Assembly (NCBI RefSeq): GCF_000771875.1
Contig: NZ_JPXX01000021.1
Span: 98,072-162,071 of the forward strand
Direction of reading: 5' to 3'
Source of the DNA: Gallibacterium genomosp. 1
GTDB lineage: Bacteria; Pseudomonadota; Gammaproteobacteria; Enterobacterales; Pasteurellaceae
DNA: 64,000 bases
Below, piece by piece: positions 51,665 to 60,969 of the stretch. The position numbers and the translations under genes are program-made. Within the stretch, counting starts at the first letter, position 1; every line of letters begins with the position of its first letter. Below the pieces are notes generated by a model that was given only the letters and a program-made list of their open reading frames with translations, did not search any database and had not been told where the DNA came from.

Positions 51665-53107
51665 TTAATAAACCGCCATTATCACCATTACCCAAATAAT
51701 ACTAAGTGCCGGGCCGAGCAGACCAACGACAATACCGCCCAAGCGAAATTCCGCTTGACGAATTAAGCCAGTACTAAATGCAATAGCATTTGGTGGTGTT
51801 GAAACCGGTAAAAATAACGCACAAGATGCGCTTAACCCAATGACTAACGGCAAAATTGCCGGAGAAACATCACCGGAAAAAACTTTTAATAACGATAAGC
51901 CAACTGGAATTAAAATCGTGGTGGCAGCCGTGTTACTCATAAAGTTAGATAACACAACAGTAATAAATGCAAATAAAATCAACAACATCATAAAACTGAT
52001 ATGAACGTGGCTTAGTTGATTGACAAAATGCGTCGCAATTTTTTGCTCTTCAATCGCTAAACCTAACGCTAAACCGCCGGCAACCAGCATTAAGGTATCC
52101 CACGGCAATTTACGCACATCATCCGAATCAAGCACGCCAAGCATTGTTAAACCAACGATAGGAATACCTGAAGCGGCAGCGATCGGCATTCCGAACCATT
52201 TTGCTGTCAACCAGAAAAACAGTGTAATCGCCAAAATCACCAACACGATTGTTTTTTGCGTGCGATGTTCTTTTTCCTCTTCCGCTGTTTCCACTTCTTT
52301 AACTTCTTGCAGAAAATTAAATTCCAACTTCTCTTTTGCGCTGATACGGTAACGTTTAATCAGAACACGCCAAAAAACTAAAATCAGCACAACGGCAACC
52401 GGTGTTCCCATAAGCATCCATTCAAGAAAAGAGATGTGATAACCGATATTTTCCAATGCGCCGACAGCAATCGCATTCGGTGCTGAACCGATAATCGTTG
52501 CCATACCGCCAATCGAAGCCGCCGCCGGAATACCTAACAACAATGCACGGGAAATATTGGCTTTTTTATCCAATGTAACAAATAGTGGGCTTACAGTAGC
52601 AATCATCATTGCTGTGGTGGCAGTATTACTCATCAACATTGACATTACAGCCGTTAGCGTCATTAAACCAAGCAGAATATTTTGTGGATTTTTACCAAAT
52701 TTTGGCAACATCTGTTTTAATAAGAGAATATCCAATTCGGTCTTTTTCATTGCTTCTGCTAAGAAAAAACCGCCTAAAAAAAGCCAAATTACACTATCTG
52801 ACCAAGTTTGCAGATATTGCATAGCATTTTCTGCATCGCTTCGTCCCATAATTAAAACAAGAAAACCGATAATTAAAATACCGACTGAAAACGGAGGAAT
52901 TGCTTCAGTTACCCACAGTGAAATAGCGAAAAAAATAAGAAACAGGACATAATTCTGTGTTTGTGTAAAAAGCGGATCACTCAACCAGTTCATCATTGCC
53001 CAACCAAAAAGCAGTGAAAAGATAAATAAACCGACCTTACTCTTCCTCACTTCCGCAATTGGATGCTTAGTGAAATTTTTTAGCGATGTATAAATCGAAT
53101 CAGACAT
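51665..53107 (-). CDS. DASS/SLC13-family sodium-coupled anion transporter
   Basis: 480-residue inner-membrane protein with about eleven hydrophobic segments. The two SNT motifs of the divalent anion:sodium symporter family are in MLMSNTATTAMM and NFMSNTAATTIL, as in VcINDY. The likely substrates are dicarboxylates such as succinate or malate; sulfate or tricarboxylates cannot be excluded. A charged cytoplasmic loop (KEVETAEEEKEH) is in the middle. GGAG lies about a dozen bases before the ATG. Confidence 0.88.
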   Translation of the reverse strand: MSDSIYTSLKNFTKHPIAEVRKSKVGLFIFSLLFGWAMMNWLSDPLFTQTQNYVLFLIFFAISLWVTEAIPPFSVGILIIGFLVLIMGRSDAENAMQYLQTWSDSVIWLFLGGFFLAEAMKKTELDILLLKQMLPKFGKNPQNILLGLMTLTAVMSMLMSNTATTAMMIATVSPLFVTLDKKANISRALLLGIPAAASIGGMATIIGSAPNAIAVGALENIGYHISFLEWMLMGTPVAVVLILVFWRVLIKRYRISAKEKLEFNFLQEVKEVETAEEEKEHRTQKTIVLVILAITLFFWLTAKWFGMPIAAASGIPIVGLTMLGVLDSDDVRKLPWDTLMLVAGGLALGLAIEEQKIATHFVNQLSHVHISFMMLLILFAFITVVLSNFMSNTAATTILIPVGLSLLKVFSGDVSPAILPLVIGLSASCALFLPVSTPPNAIAFSTGLIRQAEFRLGGIVVGLLGPALSIIWVMVIMAVY

Positions 53108-53156
53108 AACAACAAATACTCCAAACTACCTAATAATAACTTCGACTTATTATAGT

Positions 53157-53183
53157 AGAAAAAAGGGCAGATAACTCTGCCCT
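53157..53183 (-). terminator. Rho-independent terminator of the virK-like gene
   Basis: AGGGCAGA (53164-53171) pairs with TCTGCCCT (53176-53183) with a 4-nt loop; a T6 run follows on the minus strand. Confidence 0.9.
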
Positions 53184-53247
53184 ATATCACATTTTTAAAC
53201 GCTAAATTATTGGAATAATTAACAATTTATTCATTTTTCTGAAACAG

Positions 53248-54129
53248 TCAACAATTTTCTTTGATTCCTCGCTCAATCTGCTCGAATAATTGGTAACGTT
53301 TCCGATACATCGACCGTTTTTTGCTCTGAATTTCTTCCAGTGGACGTTGCTCAACTTGCAACGGTAATTGCCAATATTTATCACCACGTTGCGCACCATT
53401 TTCTTGCCAAAATTCATCATAATTCATATAAATTTTTTTGCTGCCGTGCAGGCGAATTTTGGTTTGATAATGGTGAGGAATACCAACCAATTGCATTTGC
53501 CAATGTTGTGCCAACCATTTAAAACACTCCACCAATAAAAACATCGGACGCATACCGTGTAACTGTTTAGTTAAAGATTTGACGATGTCAGAGGCATTTT
53601 CACCTCGAGGGCCTTGTATACTGGCAATAAGTATTTGGTTATTCTCAATAAAAGCAAATGAAGCATCATAATAACGTTGCTCACTACCATCCTGAATATT
53701 GATGGAAAAATAGCCTTCATAAAAATCAATTTGATTTAAATTGAGATATAAGCCTAAACCATTTTCTAAATCAGCCAATTTAATTGAATTGTTCGCAATC
53801 AGTTGCCGGCAACGTTCCTCTCCTAACAAACGCTCCATTTGCAACAAGCTGTACTCAATTTGTTGCACACGCTGCTGTGCCGAAAAACGCTTATCACAAT
53901 AATGAAACATTACACTGTGAAAACGGTGTTTCTGCCGTTGGAAAATCGGCAACCAAAGCGGATGTTGATTCAGAAACTGAATTAATTGATTACCTTGACG
54001 ATATGTCAAAGTGCGACGTAAAAAATAGCGTAAAATATGGCGAATTTGCTTTAAAACACGTTGTTCCTGCCCCCAAGGATACATTTCACGCACAGTTGGA
54101 AAATGTGTAAATGGTTGTTGTTCTGTCAT
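53248..54129 (-). CDS. VirK/YbjX (DUF535) family protein
   Basis: 293 residues matching the VirK/YbjX family: HRFHSVMFHYCDKRFSAQQR, the GLYLNLNQIDFYEGYFSINI stretch, ILIASIQGPRG, and MRPMFLLVECFKWLAQHW near the C-terminus with LVGIPHHYQTKI. Members have been linked to virulence in Shigella and to antimicrobial-peptide or stress responses in Salmonella, but the biochemistry is unknown. No signal peptide is seen. The ATG at 54127-54129 is preferred to an upstream TTG at 54174; its ribosome site is weak. Confidence 0.85.
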   Translation of the reverse strand: MTEQQPFTHFPTVREMYPWGQEQRVLKQIRHILRYFLRRTLTYRQGNQLIQFLNQHPLWLPIFQRQKHRFHSVMFHYCDKRFSAQQRVQQIEYSLLQMERLLGEERCRQLIANNSIKLADLENGLGLYLNLNQIDFYEGYFSINIQDGSEQRYYDASFAFIENNQILIASIQGPRGENASDIVKSLTKQLHGMRPMFLLVECFKWLAQHWQMQLVGIPHHYQTKIRLHGSKKIYMNYDEFWQENGAQRGDKYWQLPLQVEQRPLEEIQSKKRSMYRKRYQLFEQIERGIKENC

Positions 54130-54248
54130 AATTTCTTTTTCATTTATCGTTAAATTGGGCGCTATTCTATGCAACTCAACTAAAAGAGTAAAATTGTATT
54201 ACGCTAATTTGCAAACAAGTTAAAAAATTACCTTGCAAGCCGATAATA

Positions 54249-54287
54249 ATTGCATATAAAATCATTTTTATTACATAATTATTCAAA
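54249..54287. promoter_or_regulatory. Paired ARG boxes (ArgR operator) upstream of argA
   Basis: Two 18-bp imperfect palindromes, ATTGCATATAAAATCATT (54249-54266) and ATTACATAATTATTCAAA (54270-54287), match the ARG box consensus at about 12 and 13 positions. They are 3 bp apart, the standard spacing for an ArgR hexamer, and lie just before argA. Confidence 0.7.
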
Positions 54288-54301
54288 AATAGGAAGTTAA
54301 T

Positions 54302-55630
54302 ATGATTCGCAGCACAGAACTTGTTCAATGGTTCCGTCAATCTACGCCTTATGTTACAGCACATAGAAATAAAACTTTCGTGATTATGCTTGACGGCAAC
54401 ACCACTTCCAGCCCTAATTTCAGCAACATTATTGACGACATCAGTTTATTACATAGTTTAGGCATAAAATTAGTGATTGTTTTCGGTGCCAGGAAACAGA
54501 TCAACGATGCCTTGACACTCGCTCACATTGCAGAGCGTTATCACAAAAATATCCGCGTAACCGATCAGCAAACGTTGCATTTAGTTAAACAGGTTGTGGG
54601 CTGTCTGCAATTCGACATTACTGCTCGTCTTTCATTGCGAATGAACAATATTACGCATAACGGCGTACCAAATGTGGTCAGTGGTAATTTTGTCATTGCA
54701 CAACCAATCGGCGTTGATGACGGTGTTGACTATCAGTTAAGCGGGAAAGTACGGAAAATTGATAGTGAAGGAATCAAACAACAATTAGAACGAAATGCTA
54801 TTGTGGTAATTAGCCCTATCGGCGTTTCTGTTACCGGCGAAACCTTTAATTTGGCTTTTGAGGAATTGGCAGCACAAATTGCGATCAAACTGAAAGCGGA
54901 AAAAGTGATCGGTTTTTGCGAAAAACAGGGAATTATCGATGAAAATCAGCAAGTTATCGCCGATCTCACCCTACTTTCTGCAGAAGAGCATTTACGTCAA
55001 TTCATTGCGAAAGATGCTTATCACAGTTCGGAGGCTCGTTTTCTACAAACCGCCTTGGAAGCCTGTTGTAACGGCGTGAAACGTGCGCATTTATTGAGCT
55101 ATCTCGAAGATGGATCTTTGTTACAGGAGCTCTTCTCTCGTGACGGTATCGGAACACAAATCTCGTTAGAAAGTTCAGAAATTGTGCGGATTGCCAATAT
55201 TAAGGATATTCCAAGTTTATTAGCCTTAATTCATCCGCTCGAACAACAAGGTATTTTGGTCAAACGTTCACGCGAACAGTTGGAAATGGAGATCGATCAC
55301 TACACGATTATTGATCGTGATGGCGTGATTATTGCTTGTGCGGCATTAAATCCTTATTTTGAGGAAAAAATGGCGGAAATGGCTTGTGTTGTCGTCCATC
55401 CGGATTATCGCAACTCTTCGCGTGGCGATATTTTATTAAGTCATATTCAAAAACGCGCGATTGCCCTCGGCATCAAAAAGCTGTTTGTTCTCACCACTCG
55501 CACCGTACATTGGTTCCAAGAGCGGGGGTTTGAAATTGCTAATGTTGAAGATTTACCGCAAGAAAAACGTGAAAAATATAATTATCAACGCCGCTCTAAA
55601 ATTTTAATTCAACCTTTAGAAGAAGAATAA
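54302..55630 (+). CDS. argA: N-acetylglutamate synthase
   Basis: 442 residues, as in classical ArgA. The N-terminal amino-acid-kinase-like domain (about 10-285: [30 protein letters not shown]) binds the feedback inhibitor arginine. The C-terminal GNAT domain (about 295-435) has [23 protein letters not shown] and [17 protein letters not shown] and makes N-acetylglutamate, the first arginine intermediate. AGGA precedes the ATG. The paired ARG boxes predict repression by ArgR with arginine. Confidence 0.95.
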   Translation: MIRSTELVQWFRQSTPYVTAHRNKTFVIMLDGNTTSSPNFSNIIDDISLLHSLGIKLVIVFGARKQINDALTLAHIAERYHKNIRVTDQQTLHLVKQVVGCLQFDITARLSLRMNNITHNGVPNVVSGNFVIAQPIGVDDGVDYQLSGKVRKIDSEGIKQQLERNAIVVISPIGVSVTGETFNLAFEELAAQIAIKLKAEKVIGFCEKQGIIDENQQVIADLTLLSAEEHLRQFIAKDAYHSSEARFLQTALEACCNGVKRAHLLSYLEDGSLLQELFSRDGIGTQISLESSEIVRIANIKDIPSLLALIHPLEQQGILVKRSREQLEMEIDHYTIIDRDGVIIACAALNPYFEEKMAEMACVVVHPDYRNSSRGDILLSHIQKRAIALGIKKLFVLTTRTVHWFQERGFEIANVEDLPQEKREKYNYQRRSKILIQPLEEE

Positions 55631-55714
55631 TTGACTCAAATAGCCTATTTCTCTGCAAATAGGCTATTTTCTCTACAAAATTTAAAATAATCTCGCATCT
55701 CCTCGATTTTTTCC

Positions 55715-55720
55715 TATAAT
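55715..55720 (+). promoter_or_regulatory. -10 element of the queCDE promoter
   Basis: A perfect TATAAT at 55715-55720 places the transcript start near 55727, so the leader begins almost directly with the riboswitch aptamer. No strong -35 is seen. Confidence 0.6.
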
Positions 55721-55734
55721 ATCCGCCTTGATTC

Positions 55735-55772
55735 ACCGTGGTTCGCAAACCTCCCACGCAAAAAAACTAGGA
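55735..55772 (+). promoter_or_regulatory. preQ1-I riboswitch
   Basis: CGTGG (55737-55741) pairs with CCACG (55754-55758), enclosing TTCGCAAACCTC. It is followed by the diagnostic A-rich tail AAAAAAACTAGGA, where the CTA can pair back into the loop to form the pseudoknot. The layout aligns with the known queC leader aptamer of Bacillus. The tail contains the AGGA ribosome site of queC, so preQ1 binding would block translation of a queuosine pathway operon. Confidence 0.8.
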
Positions 55773-55778
55773 ATATTT

Positions 55779-56453
55779 ATGCAAAACAAAAAAGCGATCG
55801 TCATTTTTTCCGGCGGTCAAGACTCCACGACTTGTTTACTACAAGCCCTACAAACCTACGGCAATGGCAATGTTGAAGCCATTACTTTTCACTACGGTCA
55901 ACGTCATAGCATTGAATTGGACAAATCGCGCTGGATAGCCAATGATCTCGGCGTGAAACAGACCATTCTCGATCTCTCTTTAATGCAGTCCATTACTCAC
56001 AATGCGTTGATGGATAACAACGAAACCATCCAACAAAAACAGGGTGAATTGCCTAATACTTTTGTCGATGGTCGTAATGCGCTGTTTCTGCTCTATGCGG
56101 CAATCTATGCCAAAGGTCAAGGGATTAGCGATATTATTACCGGCGTATGCGAAACCGATTTTAGCGGTTATCCCGATTGTCGCGATGTTTTTATTAAGTC
56201 AATGAATGTGACCCTCAATTTAGCAATGGACTACCGTTTCAACATTATTACACCATTAATATGGCTGACTAAAAAAGAAACCTGGGCTTTAGCGGATCAA
56301 TTAGGCAGATTGGAATATGTGATGCAACACACGCACACTTGTTACGAAGGTGTCGAAGGCGGCTGCCACCACTGCCCAAGCTGCTTATTACGAGAAAAAG
56401 GCTTAAACGAATATTTAGTGGAAAAAGAGGCAAAAAATGTTGAAAGTCGCTAA
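55779..56453 (+). CDS. queC: 7-cyano-7-deazaguanine synthase
   Basis: 224 residues. The PP-loop ATPase motif SGGQDST is at 11-17; the C-terminal zinc site is the run of cysteines in [15 protein letters not shown]. QueC converts 7-carboxy-7-deazaguanine to preQ0 in queuosine synthesis. The ATG at 55779 lies 8 bases after AGGA; the frame is open further upstream through the riboswitch, which is not coding. It overlaps queD by 17 bp. Confidence 0.96.
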   Translation: MQNKKAIVIFSGGQDSTTCLLQALQTYGNGNVEAITFHYGQRHSIELDKSRWIANDLGVKQTILDLSLMQSITHNALMDNNETIQQKQGELPNTFVDGRNALFLLYAAIYAKGQGISDIITGVCETDFSGYPDCRDVFIKSMNVTLNLAMDYRFNIITPLIWLTKKETWALADQLGRLEYVMQHTHTCYEGVEGGCHHCPSCLLREKGLNEYLVEKEAKNVESR

Positions 56454-56865
56454 AGAATTCAGTTTTGATATGGCGCATTTATTAGACGGTCACGACGGCA
56501 AATGCCAAAATCTTCACGGACATACCTATAAATTACAAGTTATCGTCAGCGGCGAAACTGAAAATAGCGGTGCAAAAAAAGGAATGGTGATTGATTTTGC
56601 TGATTTAAAAAAAGTAGTCAACGATCTGATTATTTCTCCAATGGATCACGCATTTATTTATGACCAAAGCAGTGAACGAGAAATTAAAATAGCTCAATTA
56701 TTACAACAACTTAACTCAAAGACCTTTGCTTTACCGATGCGTTCTACCGCTGAAAATTTAGCTCAATTTATTTTTCAACGCTTAAAGGAAAATGTTGGTT
56801 TTCATCTTCATTCCATTCGTTTATGGGAAACGCCCACCTCCTTTGCAGAATATGGTGAAGAGTAA
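56437..56865 (+). CDS. queD: 6-carboxy-5,6,7,8-tetrahydropterin synthase
   Basis: 142-residue member of the PTPS family. Zinc ligands are H14, H27 and H29, with catalytic Cys23 in the CxxxHGH motif (CQNLHGH). A C-terminal Glu in [16 protein letters not shown] completes the site. It makes the second intermediate of queuosine synthesis from 7,8-dihydroneopterin triphosphate. AGAGG precedes the ATG inside queC, and the stop overlaps the queE start by one base. Confidence 0.95.
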   Translation: MLKVAKEFSFDMAHLLDGHDGKCQNLHGHTYKLQVIVSGETENSGAKKGMVIDFADLKKVVNDLIISPMDHAFIYDQSSEREIKIAQLLQQLNSKTFALPMRSTAENLAQFIFQRLKENVGFHLHSIRLWETPTSFAEYGEE

Positions 56866-57476
56866 TGAAAACTGAATATGCTATTGTTGAAATTTTTGAA
56901 AGCCTTCAGGGAGAAGGCTTTAATACCGGAATGCCTGCTATTTTTATCCGTTTCGGCAAATGTAATTTAGCCTGCCCTTGGTGTGATACCGATTATCAAA
57001 CCTTTTCACTGATGACACTACAACAGATTGCCAATCAAGTTACTTCTTTTACAGCAAAAAATATCATTATTACTGGCGGTGAACCGACTATTCAACCAAA
57101 TTTAGAAAAATTATTAAGCCATTTCAAAAAGTTAGGTTATTACCTAGCGATTGAAACCAACGGTTTAAAACCGATTCCACCGCAAATTGATTATATTGCT
57201 ACCAGTCCGAAACGTCTGTATCGTCACAAATATCAACAACGCGGTATCACTCACGCTGATGAGGTGAGAATTGTGAATGATGACAAAAATATCCAGCTCT
57301 TTTGCCAAGAAATTGCTAAAAAAATTCAAGCAAAACATTATTATCTTTCGCCTTGTGAACAACAGGGAGAAATGAATCTACTGGATACCATTCGTAAGTT
57401 AGGACAACTTAATGAAAATACTGATATTAAATGGCAGCTTAGTATTCAAACACATAAATTAGTTGGGATTGAATAA
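56865..57476 (+). CDS. queE: 7-carboxy-7-deazaguanine synthase (radical SAM)
   Basis: 203 residues. The radical-SAM cysteines C33, C37 and C40 are in CNLACPWCDTDY; the SAM-binding GGE triad is in ITGGEPTIQPN. It rearranges carboxy-tetrahydropterin to CDG, between QueD and QueC. The start overlaps the queD stop (TAATG), so translation is coupled. Length fits the short proteobacterial QueE class. Confidence 0.94.
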   Translation: MKTEYAIVEIFESLQGEGFNTGMPAIFIRFGKCNLACPWCDTDYQTFSLMTLQQIANQVTSFTAKNIIITGGEPTIQPNLEKLLSHFKKLGYYLAIETNGLKPIPPQIDYIATSPKRLYRHKYQQRGITHADEVRIVNDDKNIQLFCQEIAKKIQAKHYYLSPCEQQGEMNLLDTIRKLGQLNENTDIKWQLSIQTHKLVGIE

Positions 57477-57479
57477 AAT

Positions 57480-57495
57480 AAGCAATCGATTGCGT
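57480..57495. promoter_or_regulatory. PurR box upstream of purC
   Basis: AAGCAATCGATTGCGT matches the PurR consensus (ACGCAAWCGWTTGCGT) at all but one defined position. It lies directly upstream of a TATAAT at 57517-57522 and so overlaps the -35 region, the expected place for repression of a purine gene by PurR. Confidence 0.85.
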
Positions 57496-57558
57496 GAAAG
57501 TTTGCATAAATAAGCGTATAATTCTGCTCAGTTTTTTATCACAACAGGTATCTTAATT

Positions 57559-58419
57559 ATGCAAACAATCAGCCTAAAGAAAATTTATTCTGGTAAAGTT
57601 CGTGATCTCTATGAAATTGATGACAAAAGAATGTTGATGGTAGCTTCTGACCGTTTATCCGCATTTGATGTTATTCTTGATGATCCAATTCCACGCAAAG
57701 GGGAAATACTCACTCAAATCTCAAATTTTTGGTTTAACAAACTTGCTCATATTATGCCAAATCATTTCACAAGCGACACTGTATATGATGTTTTACCTGA
57801 AGCAGAAGCAAAGGCTATCGAAAAACGTGCTGTTGTTTGTAAACGTTTAACGCCTATCAAAATTGAATCTATCGTTCGCGGTTATTTAACCGGCAGCGGT
57901 TTAAAAGATTATCAAAAAACAGGTTCTATTTGTGGTTTAGTATTGCCGAAAGGTTTAGTTGAAGCCAGCAAATTGCCTGAACCAATTTTTACCCCATCAA
58001 GCAAAGAAGAGATTGGTAATCACGATATCAATATCAGTTACGCCGAATGCGAAAAACTCATCGGCAAAGATTTAGCAGCACAAGTGAAAGAAAAAGCAAT
58101 TGCTCTTTACACTACTGCTGCGAAATATGCTTTAACTAAAGGCATTATTATTTGCGATACTAAATTTGAATTCGGTTTAGATGAAAATGGAGTATTAACA
58201 CTGATGGATGAGGTGTTGACTCCGGATTCAAGCCGTTTCTGGTCAGTTGATAGCTATCAAGAAGGCATTAATCCACCATCATTCGATAAACAGTTTATTC
58301 GTAACTGGTTGGAAAACAGTGGTTGGAATAAACAACCGCCTGCTCCGAAAGTGCCTCAAGAAATTATTGATCAAACTGTAGCAAAATATCAGGAAGCGTT
58401 TGATCTGTTAACAAAATAA
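57559..58419 (+). CDS. purC: SAICAR synthase
   Basis: 286-residue phosphoribosylaminoimidazole-succinocarboxamide synthase, about 50 residues longer than the E. coli enzyme and of the longer class found in other organisms. Motifs are YSGKVRDLYEI, VASDRLSAFDV, the IESIVRGYLTGSG loop, and DTKFEFGL with LMDEVLTPDSSRFW. It joins aspartate to CAIR in purine synthesis. A PurR box and -10 precede it and a strong terminator follows, so it is a single-gene unit. Confidence 0.95.
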   Translation: MQTISLKKIYSGKVRDLYEIDDKRMLMVASDRLSAFDVILDDPIPRKGEILTQISNFWFNKLAHIMPNHFTSDTVYDVLPEAEAKAIEKRAVVCKRLTPIKIESIVRGYLTGSGLKDYQKTGSICGLVLPKGLVEASKLPEPIFTPSSKEEIGNHDINISYAECEKLIGKDLAAQVKEKAIALYTTAAKYALTKGIIICDTKFEFGLDENGVLTLMDEVLTPDSSRFWSVDSYQEGINPPSFDKQFIRNWLENSGWNKQPPAPKVPQEIIDQTVAKYQEAFDLLTK

Positions 58420-58433
58420 ATAGCGTTTTTCAT

Positions 58434-58472
58434 AAAAAATCTGCATTTTAAATTAATAAAATGCAGATTTTT
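58434..58472 (+). terminator. Rho-independent terminator of purC
   Basis: AAAAATCTGCATTTTA (58435-58450) pairs with TAAAATGCAGATTTTT (58457-58472) with a 6-nt loop and ends in T. The A-rich left end may also serve the convergent ffh. Confidence 0.92.
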
Positions 58473-58530
58473 ATAAGAGCGGATGACTATTTCTGTTCTC
58501 CTACATCATCTTTCATCCGTTTTTTTAACT

Positions 58531-59907
58531 TTAACGTCTGAACAATCCGCCCATTCCTCCAAGACCGCCCATTAATCCTTGCATTCCTCGCATCATTTTC
58601 GCCATTCCACCTTTACGCATTTTTTTCATCATTTTTTGCATTTCTTCAAACTGTTTCAGCATACGGTTCAGATCCTGCACTTGTGTGCCTGAACCAGCAG
58701 CAATACGGCGTTTACGTGATCCTTTAATAATGGCAGGATTTCGACGTTCTTTAAATGTCATCGAATTGATCATTGCTTCCATTCGTTGGAACATTTTGTC
58801 ATCTACTTGATTTTTCACGTGATCTGGTAAATTCTGCATTCCCGGCAATTTATCCAACATTGACATCATACCGCCCATTTTTTTCATTTCGAGCAGTTGT
58901 TCACGGAAATCTTCTAAAGTGAAATCATCCCCTTTTTTAAATTTCTGTGCCATTTTCTCGGCTTTTTCCTGATCAACATTACGTTGTAAATCTTCGATCA
59001 AAGAAAGCACATCGCCCATACCGAGAATACGAGAGGCAATTCGTTCCGGATAAAATGGCTCTAAAGCATCGGTTTTCTCCCCCATACCGAGGAATTTAAT
59101 CGGTTTACCGGTAATTTGACGAATAGATAACGCCGCACCACCACGTGCATCCCCATCCACTTTGGTTAAAATCACACCGGTTAAAGGCAATGCCTCATTA
59201 AATGCTTTAGCTGTATTGGCGGCATCCTGCCCGGTCATTGCATCAACGGTAAACAAGGTTTCAATCGGGTTAAGCACTTGATGGATCTGTTTAATTTCAT
59301 TCATCATCTCTTCATCAACGTGCAAACGACCGGCAGTATCGACAATCAATACATCAAAAAACTTTAATTTCGCTTCCGCCAAAGCTGACTTAACAATCTC
59401 TACCGGCTTTTGCGAAGCATCAGACGGATAAAACGTTGCATTAACACTCTGTGCCAATGTTTCCAACTGTTTAATCGCCGCTGGGCGGTAAACGTCGGCA
59501 GAAACCATCATCACTTTCTTTTTATGACGCTGTTGCAAAAATTTAGCCAATTTAGCGACACTGGTTGTTTTACCAGCCCCTTGCAAACCAGCCATTAAAA
59601 TCACAGCCGGCGGTTGTGTTGCAAGGTTAAGCGTTTCATTGGCTTCACCCATTGCCTTTTCAAGCTCTGCTTGAACAATTTTGATAAATTCTTGCCCCGG
59701 TGTCAGGCTTTTATTTACTTCAACACCTAAAGCACGTTCTTTAACCTGATTAATAAATTCTCGAACAACCGGTAACGCTACATCTGCTTCCAACAAAGCC
59801 ATTCGCACTTCGCGTAATGTTTCTTTGATATTATCTTCGGTTAAACGACCTTTGCCACTAATGTTACGCAATGTTCTTGACAAACGATCTGATAAATTCT
59901 CAAACAT
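58531..59907 (-). CDS. ffh: Signal recognition particle protein Ffh
   Basis: 458-residue SRP54 GTPase. The N domain (about 1-90) is followed by the G domain with GLQGAGKTT (107-115), DTAGR and TKVDGDARGGAAL. The methionine-rich M domain (about 300-458) holds RRNPAIIKGSRKRRIAAGSGT, which binds 4.5S RNA, and ends in repeated Met/Gly (MRGMQGLMGGLGGMGG). It targets membrane proteins co-translationally. The order with divergent ypjD and yfjD is as in E. coli. Confidence 0.97.
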   Translation of the reverse strand: MFENLSDRLSRTLRNISGKGRLTEDNIKETLREVRMALLEADVALPVVREFINQVKERALGVEVNKSLTPGQEFIKIVQAELEKAMGEANETLNLATQPPAVILMAGLQGAGKTTSVAKLAKFLQQRHKKKVMMVSADVYRPAAIKQLETLAQSVNATFYPSDASQKPVEIVKSALAEAKLKFFDVLIVDTAGRLHVDEEMMNEIKQIHQVLNPIETLFTVDAMTGQDAANTAKAFNEALPLTGVILTKVDGDARGGAALSIRQITGKPIKFLGMGEKTDALEPFYPERIASRILGMGDVLSLIEDLQRNVDQEKAEKMAQKFKKGDDFTLEDFREQLLEMKKMGGMMSMLDKLPGMQNLPDHVKNQVDDKMFQRMEAMINSMTFKERRNPAIIKGSRKRRIAAGSGTQVQDLNRMLKQFEEMQKMMKKMRKGGMAKMMRGMQGLMGGLGGMGGLFRR

Positions 59908-60094
59908 AGAAAATCCTGATTCTGAAACGGAGTGTTAACAATGACAATCTAAAAAACACTCAAAAAATAGATAAAAACAGTGGGCATTATACCGAAAATT
60001 TGCCTGTTTTCACCATTTACACATAATCCTATGGAAAAATTCATAGAAAACTGCTAACTTTTTAAGGCTTATGTTTTTTTAGAGAGCAAAAATT

Positions 60095-60898
60095 ATGTTG
60101 TGGATCGGCGTGTTAGCTATCGTTGCTTATTTAAGCAGTATCTTATTAATTACTCCGGTATTAATGAAAGTCCAACAGGGAGAAACCAGCAATATCACTC
60201 GTTCAGGAAAGCAGTGGGTTTTTCATAGTGCGATATTAGCAATCGTATTGCATTTGATTGGATTAATGAACAGTTTCTTCGTTGCTGGTGGGCAAAACTT
60301 TACTCTATTCAATGTTTCTTCATTAATTTCCGTCTTAGTCAGCCTTGTAGCAACATTAGCAATGTTGCGTACCAATACATTTTGGTTTGTGTTACCTATC
60401 GTATACTGTTTTTCCGTAATAAATATTGTCGGAACCACATTTTTCCCCGGTAGCTTCATCAAACATTTAAGCGAAAACAATGGCTTATTATTCCATATTG
60501 CATTAGCACTTTTTAGTTATATTGTCTTTGCCATCAGCACTTTATACGCATTGCAACTTGGTTGGTTAGATCGCAATTTGAAACAGAAAAAAATGACTTT
60601 TTCTCCAATGATCCCATCGCTTATGAAAGTAGAAAAACAGCTGTTCCAACTGCTGATTTTAGGGGAAGCATTACTTACTATAACTTTGATCAGCGGTAGC
60701 ATTTACCTGCCAAACTTCTTTTCAGCGGATCAAATTCAAAAAGCGGTTTTCTCTTTCATCGCTTGGATTATTTTTGCAATTTTATTATTAGGTCATTACA
60801 AATTACATTGGCGAGGAAAAAGAGTGATCATTTACACAATTTCAGGTATGATTTTGCTCACTTTCGCTTATTTCGGCAGTCGTTTGATTGTGATGTAA
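60095..60898 (+). CDS. ypjD: YpjD, CcsA-like inner-membrane protein
   Basis: 267 residues with eight predicted membrane segments, related to the cytochrome c assembly (CcsA/HemX) family. The haem-handling signature region is short here; conserved histidines in HSAILAIVLH and near HLSENNGLLFHIALALFSY, with LGHYKLHWRGKR at the end, fit YpjD. Its function is not established. It is divergent from ffh and 71 bp upstream of yfjD. GAGAG precedes the ATG. Confidence 0.88.
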   Translation: MLWIGVLAIVAYLSSILLITPVLMKVQQGETSNITRSGKQWVFHSAILAIVLHLIGLMNSFFVAGGQNFTLFNVSSLISVLVSLVATLAMLRTNTFWFVLPIVYCFSVINIVGTTFFPGSFIKHLSENNGLLFHIALALFSYIVFAISTLYALQLGWLDRNLKQKKMTFSPMIPSLMKVEKQLFQLLILGEALLTITLISGSIYLPNFFSADQIQKAVFSFIAWIIFAILLLGHYKLHWRGKRVIIYTISGMILLTFAYFGSRLIVM

Positions 60899-60969
60899 AT
60901 GAAATTTAGGTGGCGTATTTATCAATAATATAAGTACGCCGAATGATTGACTTAATATAGGATTTTATT

